From assembly GCA_011391185.1 (NCBI GenBank), contig JAABRB010000078.1, positions 1-11,810 of the forward strand: DNA of 11,810 nucleotides, read 5' to 3'. Below the pieces are notes generated by a model. The model made no database searches and had not been told where the DNA came from. It saw nothing but the letters and a program-made list of their open reading frames with translations. The translations under genes and the position numbers were made by a program. Below, in pieces: positions 1 through 6,878 of the stretch. The DNA is from Betaproteobacteria bacterium (lineage in GTDB: Bacteria > Pseudomonadota > Gammaproteobacteria > Burkholderiales > SG8-39). Positions within the stretch are counted from its first letter, which is position 1. The number at the start of each line of letters is the position of its first letter.

Positions 1-141
1 GTAGACGGCCGGCGCGTGACCTTCGCAGTTGTCGCGCGCGACCACGCCGAGGAAATCGGACGTGGCACGCACGGGCGCTTCGTGGTCGAGATCGAAAAGC
101 TCCGCGCGCGCGTCGCGGCCAAGGCGCAGAAGGCGTCCTGA
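1..141 (+). CDS. Thioesterase, FlK-like hot-dog family (C-terminal fragment)
   Basis: Frame 1 is open from the first base to a TGA at 139-141 and gives 46 residues of a C-terminus; the rest lies upstream. The visible part contains VDGRRVTFAVVARD and IGRGTHGRFVVEIEKL and ends in an Ala/Lys-rich tail. This is the pattern I know from the last strands of small hot-dog thioesterases related to fluoroacetyl-CoA thioesterase: a conserved GTH-x-RFVV stretch followed by a short basic tail. Such proteins hydrolyse acyl-CoA thioesters in the cytoplasm. The stop lies 28 nt before the start of the molybdenum enzyme gene on the same strand, so the two are probably co-transcribed and a CoA-thioester substrate would suit both. 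The catalytic residues are outside the window, so activity cannot be judged. Confidence 0.7.
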   Translation, partial: VDGRRVTFAVVARDHAEEIGRGTHGRFVVEIEKLRARVAAKAQKAS

Positions 142-159
142 CTTTCCTTTCCAACTGAC

Positions 160-164
160 GGAGG
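160..164 (+). promoter_or_regulatory. Ribosome binding site of the molybdenum subunit gene
   Basis: GGAGG lies five bases before the ATG at 170. The reading frame is open further upstream to an ATG at 29, but that start would overlap the thioesterase end and add 47 Arg/Ser-rich residues unlike any Mo-enzyme N-terminus. The Shine-Dalgarno match and the family-like N-terminus decide for 170. Confidence 0.75.
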
Positions 165-169
165 CGCGC

Positions 170-2887
170 ATGGCCGCCGATGTCCGCAAGGTTGCCGAGT
201 ACTGCTACCAGTGCGTAGCCGGCCCCGATCTGCTCCAGGTCAAGGTCGAAGATGGCGTTGCCACCGAGATCGAGCCGAATTTTCGCGCCGCCGAGGTTCA
301 CCCGGGCGGCGGGAAGTGCTGCGTCAAGGCCTACGGTCTGGTGCAGAAAACCTACAACCCCAATCGGCTGCGCACGCCGATGAAACGCACGAATCCGCAG
401 AAGGGTCGCGACCACGATCCGGGATTCGTGCCGATCACGTGGGACGAGGCGTTCGACATCGTCGCGGGCAAGCTGAACGACATCCGCGCGAAGGGGCTCA
501 TCGACGACGCGGGGTATCCGCGTGTTGCAGCGAGCTTCGGCGGCGGCGGTACGCCCACCTATTACATGGGCACGTTCCCGGCTTACCTCTCGGCCTGGGG
601 GCCGGTGGATTTCAGCTTCGGCAGCGGGCAGGGCGTCAAGTGTTATCACTCCGAGCATCTCTACGGCGAGCTGTGGCACCGCGCGTTCACCGTGTGTCCG
701 GACACGCCGACGACGAAGTTCGTGCTCTCGTTCGGCGCGAACAGCGAGGCCTCGGCCGGCGTGGTGGGCGCGTGGCGGCACGCCGAAGGGCGCATGAACC
801 GGCAACTGAAGCGCGTGCAGCTCGAGCCCCACCTCTCGATCACGGGCGCGTGCTCGGCCGAGTGGGTGCCGCTCAAGCCGAAGACCGACGCGGCGTTCCT
901 GTTCGGCATGATGCATGCGATGCTGCACGAGCATCCGCGCGAGTCGCTCGACCTCGCGTTCCTGAAAGATCACACCGGATCGCCGTATCTCATCGGACCG
1001 AACGGATATTACCTCCGCGATCCGGCCAGCCAGAAGCCGTTGCTCTGGGATAACCGTCGCAACGCCGCGGTGACCTGGGACACGCCGGACACCGACCCGG
1101 CGCTCGAGGGCGAGTTCACGCTCGACGCCCTGGAGCTCGGCGCCGACGGCGAGACGTGGAACCATTCCGGCGTGCGCGCCGAGACGGCGTTCACCAAGCT
1201 GGTGGCGCACATGGCGCAGTACACGCCCGACTGGGCGGAGAAGGTCTGCGACATTCGACCCGGCACGATCCGGCGCGTCACGGCCGAGTTTCTCGAGCAC
1301 GCGCAAGTCGGCGCCACGATCGAGATCGACGGCGAGACGCTGCCGCTCAGGCCGGTCGCGATCATCCTCGGCAAGACGGTCACCAACGGGTGGGGTGGCT
1401 ACGAGTGCTGCTGGGCGCGCACCCTGATTCCGTGCCTGGTCGGCGCGCTCGAAGTGCCGGGTGGCACGCTTGGCACCACCGTGCGACTCAACCGTCCCGC
1501 GACTTCGCGCCAGGCGAGCGTGAAAAAGGGTCGCGACGGGTTCATGGAATATCCGATGAACCCGACCGACAAGGAGAACTGGGCGGAGCGCCCGGCGGTG
1601 CGGAACGCCCATGCCACGCTCGTCCCGCTCTCGGCGAACTCGCCGTGGAGCACGGCGCTCGGACCGACGCATCTCGCGTGGCTCTTCCGCGACGGCTCTC
1701 CCGAGCACTGGCCGGAAGTGACGGCCCCGGAGCTGTGGTTCGTGTATCGCACCAACCCGGCGATCTCGTTCTGGGACACCGTCGCACTGACGCGTCGCAT
1801 CGCGGAGTTTCCTTTCACGGTGGCGTTCGCCTACACGGTCGACGAGACGAACTGGATGGCGGACGTGCTGCTGCCCGAGGCGACCGACCTCGAGAGCCTG
1901 CAGCTCATCCGGATCGGCGGCACCAAGTTCATCGAGCAGTTCTGGGACCATGAGGGTTTCGCGCTGCGCCAGCCGGCGGTCAAGCCGCAGGGCGAGGCAC
2001 GCGATTTCACCGATCTCGCCACCGAGCTCGCGGCACGCACCGGACTGCTCGAGAAGTACAACCGCGCGATCAACCGCGGCGCGGCGTGCGCGCCGCTCTC
2101 GGGCGACGGCTACGATTTCCAGCTGGCCACCGATGAGAAGCATCCGGCGGACAAGATCTGGGACCATGTCTGCCGCGCGGCGAGCGCGGAGCTGACGCAC
2201 GGGAAAGCGGACGACGGGCTCGACTGGTTCAAATCGAACGGCTATCGCACGCGGCCGATTTCGCGACTCACATGGTATTTATTCAGGGAGCTCCGCAACC
2301 AGGGCATCCGTTTCGAGATGCCGTTCCAGGAGCGGCTCTACCGGCACGGCGTCGAGCTCGGGAATCGCCTGCACGAGCGCGACATTCAATGGTGGAACAC
2401 GCAGCTCACCGAGTACCAGACGCTGCCGGCCTGCAAGGATTTTCCGGGCATCTGGGAAAAGGACGCGACCCTGCACGCCCGCGGAGTGGAATACCCGTTC
2501 TGGCTGGTGACCACGCGCTCGATGCAATACGCGTGGGGCGGCAATGCCGGCATCCCGCTCATGGACGAGGTGTCGAAGAACATGCGCGGCCACGGCGGCG
2601 TGGTCATCAATACTTCGACCGCCGAGCGGCTCGGCATCGAGGAAGGTGACCTCGTCGAGGTGCGATCCTACCTGCATGGCACCCAGGGACCGGCAATCCT
2701 GCGCCAGGGCATTCGGCCCGACACACTGCTGATGATCGGCCAATTCGACCACTGGGCGACGCCGTACGCCAAGGACATGAAGGCGCCGAGCATGAATGCG
2801 CTCGTGCCGATGTCGATCGCGCTCACCGACGCGACGGGCTCGGCTGCGGACCTGGTGCGTGTGTCGGTCCGGAGGATGGCCGCGTGA
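170..2887 (+). CDS. Molybdopterin oxidoreductase catalytic subunit, DMSO reductase superfamily (PadB-like)
   Basis: The 905-residue product should bind Mo-bisPGD and probably an N-terminal [4Fe-4S] cluster, and it passes substrate electrons to the Fe-S subunit encoded next. Cluster motif: Cys12 and Cys15, then Pro19 where the third Cys normally stands, then Lys49-Cys50-Cys51-Val-Lys53, where Cys51 plus Lys53 fit the usual C-x-K. A plausible Mo ligand is Cys158 in GVKCYHSEHLYGE. A molydop-binding domain with a GIEEGDLVEVRS-type turn fills the last ~130 residues (from about 775). There is no Tat signal (the protein starts MAADVRKVAEY), so the active site should be cytoplasmic. Sequence style, subunit set and the thioesterase upstream recall phenylacetyl-CoA:acceptor oxidoreductase PadB, which oxidises phenylacetyl-CoA to phenylglyoxylate with quinone. 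That name rests on recall and context only. A polysulfide/thiosulfate reductase-type enzyme is the main alternative, but it would normally carry a Tat signal. Confidence 0.85.
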   Translation: MAADVRKVAEYCYQCVAGPDLLQVKVEDGVATEIEPNFRAAEVHPGGGKCCVKAYGLVQKTYNPNRLRTPMKRTNPQKGRDHDPGFVPITWDEAFDIVAGKLNDIRAKGLIDDAGYPRVAASFGGGGTPTYYMGTFPAYLSAWGPVDFSFGSGQGVKCYHSEHLYGELWHRAFTVCPDTPTTKFVLSFGANSEASAGVVGAWRHAEGRMNRQLKRVQLEPHLSITGACSAEWVPLKPKTDAAFLFGMMHAMLHEHPRESLDLAFLKDHTGSPYLIGPNGYYLRDPASQKPLLWDNRRNAAVTWDTPDTDPALEGEFTLDALELGADGETWNHSGVRAETAFTKLVAHMAQYTPDWAEKVCDIRPGTIRRVTAEFLEHAQVGATIEIDGETLPLRPVAIILGKTVTNGWGGYECCWARTLIPCLVGALEVPGGTLGTTVRLNRPATSRQASVKKGRDGFMEYPMNPTDKENWAERPAVRNAHATLVPLSANSPWSTALGPTHLAWLFRDGSPEHWPEVTAPELWFVYRTNPAISFWDTVALTRRIAEFPFTVAFAYTVDETNWMADVLLPEATDLESLQLIRIGGTKFIEQFWDHEGFALRQPAVKPQGEARDFTDLATELAARTGLLEKYNRAINRGAACAPLSGDGYDFQLATDEKHPADKIWDHVCRAASAELTHGKADDGLDWFKSNGYRTRPISRLTWYLFRELRNQGIRFEMPFQERLYRHGVELGNRLHERDIQWWNTQLTEYQTLPACKDFPGIWEKDATLHARGVEYPFWLVTTRSMQYAWGGNAGIPLMDEVSKNMRGHGGVVINTSTAERLGIEEGDLVEVRSYLHGTQGPAILRQGIRPDTLLMIGQFDHWATPYAKDMKAPSMNALVPMSIALTDATGSAADLVRVSVRRMAA

Positions 2888-3531
2888 CGCGTTGGGCAAT
2901 GTCCATCGATCTGCGCGCCTGCGTCGGGTGCCAGACGTGCACCACCGCGTGCCGGCACGCGAACGCCACGCCGCCCGGCGTGCAGTGGCGCAAGGTGCTC
3001 GACGTCGAGCAGGGCGAGTTCCCCGACGTCAAGCGGACGTTCGTGCCGGTCGGCTGCATGCATTGCGCCGATCCGCCGTGCATGCACGTCTGCCCGTCCA
3101 CGGCGACCAAGCAACGTCCGGACGGCATCGTCACGATCGACTACGATCTCTGCATCGGCTGCGGGTATTGCGCTGTTGCGTGTCCCTACCAGGCGCGTCA
3201 CATCGTGCACGAGCGCGAGTTCGCCTACGGCGATGCGCCGAGCAGGTCCGAGGAGGCGCGCTACGACCCGAAGCGGATGTCGGTCGCCACCAAGTGCACG
3301 TGGTGCGTGGATCGCATCGACGACGGCCTCGCGAAAGGGCTCAGGCCGGGTGTCGACCCCGAGGCGACGCCCGCGTGCGTGAACTCCTGCATCACGAATG
3401 CCTACACCTTCGGCGACCTCGATGATCCCGAGAGCAACGTGTCGAAGAAGGTGGCCGGGACGGAGTGGTTCCGGATGCACGAGGAGCTCGGGACCGATCC
3501 GCATATCTTCTACGTCGTCGACGAGAAATGA
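2884..3531 (+). CDS. Four-cluster [4Fe-4S] ferredoxin-like electron-transfer subunit (PadC/DmsB/PsrB-like)
   Basis: The 215-residue protein carries electrons between the Mo subunit and the membrane anchor. All sixteen cluster cysteines are visible in four groups: 13/16/19/23, 58/61/66/70, 90/93/96/100 and 138/141/165/169. This is the classic DmsB/PsrB/NrfC arrangement, so four [4Fe-4S] clusters are expected and no ligand is missing. It has no signal peptide. The start is GTG at 2884, overlapping the preceding TGA as GTGA. A good Shine-Dalgarno (GGAGG, 2871-2875) lies eight bases upstream and supports it over the ATG at 2899. The last base pairs of the gene form an ATGA overlap with the anchor gene, so the three subunits are translationally coupled. 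Family assignment is firm; the partner substrate is not. Confidence 0.93.
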   Translation: MTRWAMSIDLRACVGCQTCTTACRHANATPPGVQWRKVLDVEQGEFPDVKRTFVPVGCMHCADPPCMHVCPSTATKQRPDGIVTIDYDLCIGCGYCAVACPYQARHIVHEREFAYGDAPSRSEEARYDPKRMSVATKCTWCVDRIDDGLAKGLRPGVDPEATPACVNSCITNAYTFGDLDDPESNVSKKVAGTEWFRMHEELGTDPHIFYVVDEK

Positions 3532-4418
3532 ACCGCAATCAGCCCGCGAGCGTGCGCCCCTGGCACCAGACCAACTGGGACTGGCGCGCCTCGCTCAACT
3601 TCATCGGCGGAGGCACCGGAACCGGGCTCCTGATCGCGGCGGCGTTTGTGGGCGGCGCGGCATACCGGGGCCTCGCGCTCGGCGCGCTCGCGTGCGTCGC
3701 GTTCGGTCTTTTCTGGGTGTGGGTGGAGATCGGGAAGCCGTGGCGCGCGATCAATGTGGTCTTTAATCCGCAGACTTCATGGATGACACGCGAGTCTCTG
3801 GTGGCCGGACCGCTCTTCATTGTCGCCATTGCGGCGGCATGGACCGGCGCAATCGGGTTCGTTGTGGGCGCTGCGCTGCCGGCGGCGCTCTATCTCTACT
3901 GCCAGGCGCGCATCCTGAAGGCGTCAAAGGGCATCCCCGCTTGGCGCGAACCGGCGATCGTTCCGCTGGTGATCGCGACCGGACTCGCCGAGGGCGCCGG
4001 CCTCGCAGTCGCCGCGCTGGCGGTGACCGGAAACCTCGCTTCACGGTGGCTGATCGCGGCGCTCGTCGTCGTGCTGATCGTGCGCGACCTGATGTGGCGG
4101 CAGTATCGCCGCGCGCTTGCCAGGAGCGGTGCGCCCAAGGGCGCGCTCGCAGTGCTCGCGGGTATCGACCGCGTCTTCAGCCTGGGCGGCAACTGGGCAC
4201 CGGCAGTGCTGCTGCCCCTGGCCATTCCGGAGCACGGTGCCGCAAACGCGATTGCATTCGTTGCCGGCGTCGCAGCAGCGGGCGCCGGCTGGTTTCTGAA
4301 GTTCACCATCGTCGCCCGCGCGGCCTTCAATCAGGGTTTCGCACTTCCCACGGTGCCGATTCGCGGCACCGGCAAGCGCCTGCCCGGCACGAAGCCGGGC
4401 TGGGAGAAACCCGCGTAG
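3528..4418 (+). CDS. Integral membrane anchor of the molybdenum enzyme (NrfD/DmsC-type, PadD-like)
   Basis: The 296-residue, very hydrophobic protein should anchor the Mo/Fe-S pair and exchange electrons with quinone. I count about eight membrane segments, near residues 23-45, 48-68, 89-109, 110-126, 142-165, 172-189, 220-233 (weak) and 238-260. An N-terminal PWHQTNWDWRASLNF stretch precedes a Gly-rich first helix. A loop reading ILKASKGIPAWREP between helices 4 and 5 resembles the IPAWR loop of PsrC/NrfD/DmsC anchors. There is no haem-binding His pair typical of NarI/FdnI anchors, so it probably carries no haem b. The ATG at 3528 overlaps the previous TGA; an upstream in-frame start would lie inside the Fe-S gene and is unlikely. 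It ends the operon, followed at once by the REP-rich junction. Confidence 0.82.
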   Translation: MNRNQPASVRPWHQTNWDWRASLNFIGGGTGTGLLIAAAFVGGAAYRGLALGALACVAFGLFWVWVEIGKPWRAINVVFNPQTSWMTRESLVAGPLFIVAIAAAWTGAIGFVVGAALPAALYLYCQARILKASKGIPAWREPAIVPLVIATGLAEGAGLAVAALAVTGNLASRWLIAALVVVLIVRDLMWRQYRRALARSGAPKGALAVLAGIDRVFSLGGNWAPAVLLPLAIPEHGAANAIAFVAGVAAAGAGWFLKFTIVARAAFNQGFALPTVPIRGTGKRLPGTKPGWEKPA

Positions 4419-4442
4419 GGTTGAGGGAGGATTATTTCTTTT

Positions 4443-4461
4443 CCCTCCTATCCGAGGAGGG
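4443..4461. repeat. Isolated REP-type hairpin (degenerate unit)
   Basis: CCCTCCT and AGGAGGG form a perfect seven-base-pair stem around the loop ATCCG, 24 bases after the anchor gene stop. It is the same palindrome as in the full REP units but lacks the second hairpin and the GGGGTGGT tail, so it looks like a worn or partial copy. It may terminate or stabilise the 3' end of the Mo-enzyme transcript. Confidence 0.6.
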
Positions 4462-4478
4462 GCGGGTTAAAGAATTTT

Positions 4479-4591
4479 CCCCTCCTCTTCGAGGAGGGGT
4501 GGACGCGTCGCGGACGGGGTGGTGGGCAGCGCTGATCGAAGCCCCAACCACCCCCCGCCCTTCGGGCGGACCCCTCCTTGAAAAGGAGGGG
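4479..4591. repeat. BIME-like unit A: two REP elements in inverted orientation
   Basis: The left REP has a nine-base-pair palindrome (CCCCTCCTC, loop TTC, GAGGAGGGG; 4479-4499), a small CGC/GCG hairpin and the tail GGGGTGGT. The right REP is its inverted counterpart: ACCACCCC, a CCGCCC-TTC-GGGCGG hairpin (4555-4569), then CCCCTCCTT, loop GAA, AAGGAGGGG (4571-4591). The two halves can also pair with each other through GGGGTGGT and ACCACCCC, giving a long cruciform or stem-loop. Similar elements are common in proteobacterial intergenic regions and are thought to be moved by RAYT-type transposases; none is encoded in this window. Confidence 0.75.
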
Positions 4592-4608
4592 AGGGTTTAA
4601 GCCTTTTT

Positions 4609-4721
4609 CCCCTCCTTTTCAAGGAGGGGTGGACGCGAAGCGGACGGGGTGGTTCGCAGCGACGATCGAAGGCTGAACCACCCCGCCGGCTCCGCCGGCA
4701 CCTCTCCTTGAAAAGGAGGGG
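4609..4721. repeat. BIME-like unit B: two REP elements in inverted orientation
   Basis: The same plan as unit A and the same 113-base length. The left palindrome is CCCCTCCTT, loop TTC, AAGGAGGGG (4609-4629), followed by CGC-GAA-GCG and GGGGTGGTT. The right half is AACCACCCC, a GCCGGC-TCC-GCCGGC hairpin (4685-4699), then CCTCTCCTT, loop GAA, AAGGAGGGG (4701-4721), with a single G-T wobble in the outer stem. Relative to unit A, both arms of the left outer stem and both arms of the inner right hairpin have changed together, so pairing is kept while sequence is not. It ends seven bases before the P450 stop codon. Confidence 0.75.
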
Positions 4722-4727
4722 ATGTCG

Positions 4728-5960
4728 CTAGGCAACCCTCGCCGGCAGATGCCGGAAACCCCGGAACCGCACGCGCCGGTCGCGCTCCGGGGCGCCGTCC
4801 GGCTCGATCCGCGGGAAGCGTGCGAGCAGCCGCCCGAACGCGACGCGCCCTTCGAGACGCGCGACGTTCATTCCGGCGCAGGCGTGATCGCCGTGCCCGA
4901 ATGCGACATGACGATTCGGCTTGCGGCCGACGTCGAGCCGATCCGGATCCGGAAACTGATCGGGATCGCGGTTTGCGGCGCCGATGCCCAGCGTGATGAA
5001 CGTGCCGGCGGGAAATATCCGGCCGCCGATCTGCATGGCCGCCGTCGCGAGCCGGTTGTTGAGTTGCAGGGGCGGCTCGAAACGGAGCAGCTCCTCGACC
5101 GCCGTCGAAATCAGCCCCGGATCGGCGACCAGCCGCTCGAGCTCGCGGCGGTGGGTGAAGAGTGCGTGCATGCCGTTGCCGATGAGATTGGTGGTCGTCT
5201 CGTGACCGGCGTTCAGCATGAAGATGCAGTTGTGACAAAGCTCGGTCTCGGTCAGGCGCTCGCCGTTCGGCTCACCCTGGATGAGACGCGTGAGGACGTC
5301 CGTCTCGAAATTCCCGGGATGCCTGCGTCGGTCGGCGACGAGCACCGCAAGGTAGTCGAGGAATTCGCGCACTGCCTGGTTCCCACGCTCGAGCAGTGCC
5401 GCATCCGGCGCGGGCTCGAGCGCCGAGAGGATCGCGATCGACCAGCCGCGCAGCGGGCCGCGCTCGGCGCGTGGCACGCCGAGGAGATTGCCGATCACCT
5501 CGATCGGGATTTCCGTGGCGAAATCCTCGATCAGATCGACGCGGCGCTTTTCGGCCATGCGATCGAGCAGGCCGTCAACGAGCGTGACGAGCCCGCCCTC
5601 GATCCGGGCGATCGCCCGCTGATTGAGCGCCCCCATGATCAGCCGGCGCACCCGCGTGTGCAGGGGTGGATCGCTGAACACCAGGCTGGTGGTGTGATGC
5701 TCGTAGAGCGGGGTTGCGCCGAACTTCGGCCCGAACTCCGTCTTCTTGTCCGAGCTGGCATGCGGATCGCGGTACACCGCGACGACGTCCTCGTAACGCG
5801 TGAGGAACACGCCGCCCCCTTCAAGCGCGTGAACGGGGTCATGCCGCCGCAGGATAGCGTAGTAGGAATAGGGATCGTCGCTGAAATCGGGCGGCACGCG
5901 CGTCAGCTGGAACCCGCGCGCGAACGCGAGTTCCTCCTCGGCGGCTCGGGTCGCGCTCAC
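4728..5960 (-). CDS. Cytochrome P450 (soluble bacterial class)
   Basis: The 410-residue protein is a full-length soluble P450, a haem-thiolate monooxygenase that needs ferredoxin-type redox partners not encoded here. The key motifs are all present: I-helix AGHETT at 251-256 with the acid/Thr pair for oxygen activation, ExxR at Glu290-Arg293, an NNRLA stretch at 301-305 with a haem-propionate Arg, and the haem loop FGHGDHACAG at 354-363 with Cys361 as the axial ligand. It has no N-terminal membrane helix. The start is GTG at 5960, 13 nt after the stop of the SDR gene on the same strand, with a modest AGGGG upstream, so the two genes probably form an operon. Length and style suit bacterial P450s that hydroxylate fatty acids, terpenoids or aromatics; the substrate cannot be told from sequence. 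Confidence 0.93.
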   Translation of the reverse strand: MSATRAAEEELAFARGFQLTRVPPDFSDDPYSYYAILRRHDPVHALEGGGVFLTRYEDVVAVYRDPHASSDKKTEFGPKFGATPLYEHHTTSLVFSDPPLHTRVRRLIMGALNQRAIARIEGGLVTLVDGLLDRMAEKRRVDLIEDFATEIPIEVIGNLLGVPRAERGPLRGWSIAILSALEPAPDAALLERGNQAVREFLDYLAVLVADRRRHPGNFETDVLTRLIQGEPNGERLTETELCHNCIFMLNAGHETTTNLIGNGMHALFTHRRELERLVADPGLISTAVEELLRFEPPLQLNNRLATAAMQIGGRIFPAGTFITLGIGAANRDPDQFPDPDRLDVGRKPNRHVAFGHGDHACAGMNVARLEGRVAFGRLLARFPRIEPDGAPERDRRVRFRGFRHLPARVA

Positions 5961-5973
5961 CAGTCCCCTGCCG

Positions 5974-6750
5974 TCAGAACGTGCCCGGATAGGCGCCGCC
6001 GTCGATCAGGAAGTTCTGTCCCGTCATGAATCCCGCTTGCGCACCGCACAGGAATGCGCAGAGCTCGCCGAACTCCTCGGCGTTGCCGAAGCGTCCGGCG
6101 GGCTGCGCGGCAAGGCGCGCCTCGCGCATAGCCTCCGGCGTGCTGCCCGCGGCTTTTGCGCTGGACACGAAGTTCGACTTCAGCCGATCCGTATCGAATG
6201 CGCCCGGCAGCAGGTTGTTGATCGTCACGTTGTGCAGCACCGTCTTGCGGGAAAGCCCGGCGACGAACCCGGTCAGCCCGGTGCGTGCGCCGTTCGAGAG
6301 GCCGAGCACGTCGATCGGGGATTTCACGGCGCTCGAAGTGATGTTGACGATCCGTCCGAACTTGCGCGCAATCATGCCGTCGACGGTGGCCTTGATCAGT
6401 TCGATCGGCGTCAGCATGTTGGCGTCGAGCGCCTTGATCCAGTCGTCGCGCGACCACTTGCGGAAATCGCCGGGCGGCGGCCCGCCGGCGTTGTTCACCA
6501 GGATATCCGGTTCCGGGCAGGCGGCGAGCACCGCGGCGCGGCCGTCCGGCGTCGTCACGTCCCCGGCGATGGCATTCACCTTGACGCCGAATTTGCGCAA
6601 TTCCTGAGCGGTCTGCTCCAGCGCTTCCTTGCCGCGCGCGATGATGGTGACGTTCACGCCTTCCCGCGCGAGAGAGAGCGCGCAACCGCGCCCGAGGCCT
6701 TTGCTGGCCGCGCAGACGATTGCCTGCTTGCCCTTGATTCCGAGATCCAT
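5974..6750 (-). CDS. SDR-fold protein with atypical active site (BKR-like)
   Basis: This is a 258-residue Rossmann-fold protein of the short-chain dehydrogenase/reductase family. Seen: the cofactor loop CAASKGLGRG (13-22) in place of TGxxxGxG, GDV near 63-65, NNAGGPPPGDF (86-96), the structural Asn111, Ser139/Ser140, and a C-terminal FLIDGGAYPGTF. The usual YxxxK pair is absent: the segment after the serines reads VLGLSNGARTGLTG (148-161), where Tyr and Lys align with Leu and Asn and the loop is about four residues short. This matches my memory of a conserved-domain subgroup (BKR-like SDR-like) noted for lacking the perfect SDR tetrad. It may be a poor reductase, use another base, or do something else. 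The start ATG at 6750 has a strong AGGAG seven bases upstream. It is probably co-transcribed with the P450. Confidence 0.88.
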   Translation of the reverse strand: MDLGIKGKQAIVCAASKGLGRGCALSLAREGVNVTIIARGKEALEQTAQELRKFGVKVNAIAGDVTTPDGRAAVLAACPEPDILVNNAGGPPPGDFRKWSRDDWIKALDANMLTPIELIKATVDGMIARKFGRIVNITSSAVKSPIDVLGLSNGARTGLTGFVAGLSRKTVLHNVTINNLLPGAFDTDRLKSNFVSSAKAAGSTPEAMREARLAAQPAGRFGNAEEFGELCAFLCGAQAGFMTGQNFLIDGGAYPGTF

Positions 6751-6878
6751 TGCCGTTCTCCTCTTGTATCCGGAAAGCTATCTCAAAATGCGGCTGCCAT
6801 GGCAACCGAGAGGATCTACAAGGGGCTCGCCCCTTGTTCGTACAACCCCACTTGCGTGAAGAAGCACTGCCGCGATTT
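6751..6878. other. Intergenic spacer with a perfect short hairpin
   Basis: These 128 bases lie between the DMT transporter stop and the SDR start, both on the minus strand. They contain ACAAGGGG-CTCG-CCCCTTGT (6818-6837), a perfect eight-base-pair stem with a four-base loop. No T-run follows it on either strand, so it is not a textbook intrinsic terminator. It could still reduce read-through from the transporter or serve as a protein or RNA site. A weak minus-strand promoter candidate (TTGCCA, 17-base spacer, GATAGC) lies between it and the SDR gene, but the -10 match is poor. Confidence 0.55.

Larger units (their letters stand above)
4419..4727. other. Gene-free convergent junction filled with palindromic repeats
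   Basis: No plausible gene lies in these 309 bases between the plus-strand Mo-enzyme operon and the minus-strand P450 gene. The stretch is built from one isolated hairpin (4443-4461) and two bipartite REP/BIME-like units (4479-4591 and 4609-4721), listed separately. The units are separated by a short T-rich spacer that includes TTTAAGCCTTTTT. The repeats could act as bidirectional transcription terminators or protect mRNA 3' ends of both converging operons, as BIMEs do elsewhere. That role is inferred from position. Confidence 0.8.

Noticed and set aside
29..169. Upstream extension of the Mo-enzyme reading frame
   Set aside because: It overlaps the thioesterase end, encodes Arg/Ser-rich sequence, is not a Tat signal, and the ATG at 170 has a good ribosome site.
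4443..4721. Repeat cluster considered as a CRISPR array
   Set aside because: The repeats are inverted palindromes of variable sequence with irregular spacing, not direct repeats with uniform unique spacers.
4722..6029. Plus-strand open frame of 435 codons opposite the P450
   Set aside because: The minus-strand frame has every P450 signature; the opposite frame shows only low-complexity Arg/Glu/Ala sequence typical of high-GC shadows.
6818..6840. Hairpin considered as an intrinsic terminator for the DMT transporter
   Set aside because: No run of T follows the stem on the minus strand, so I list it only as a hairpin of unknown role.
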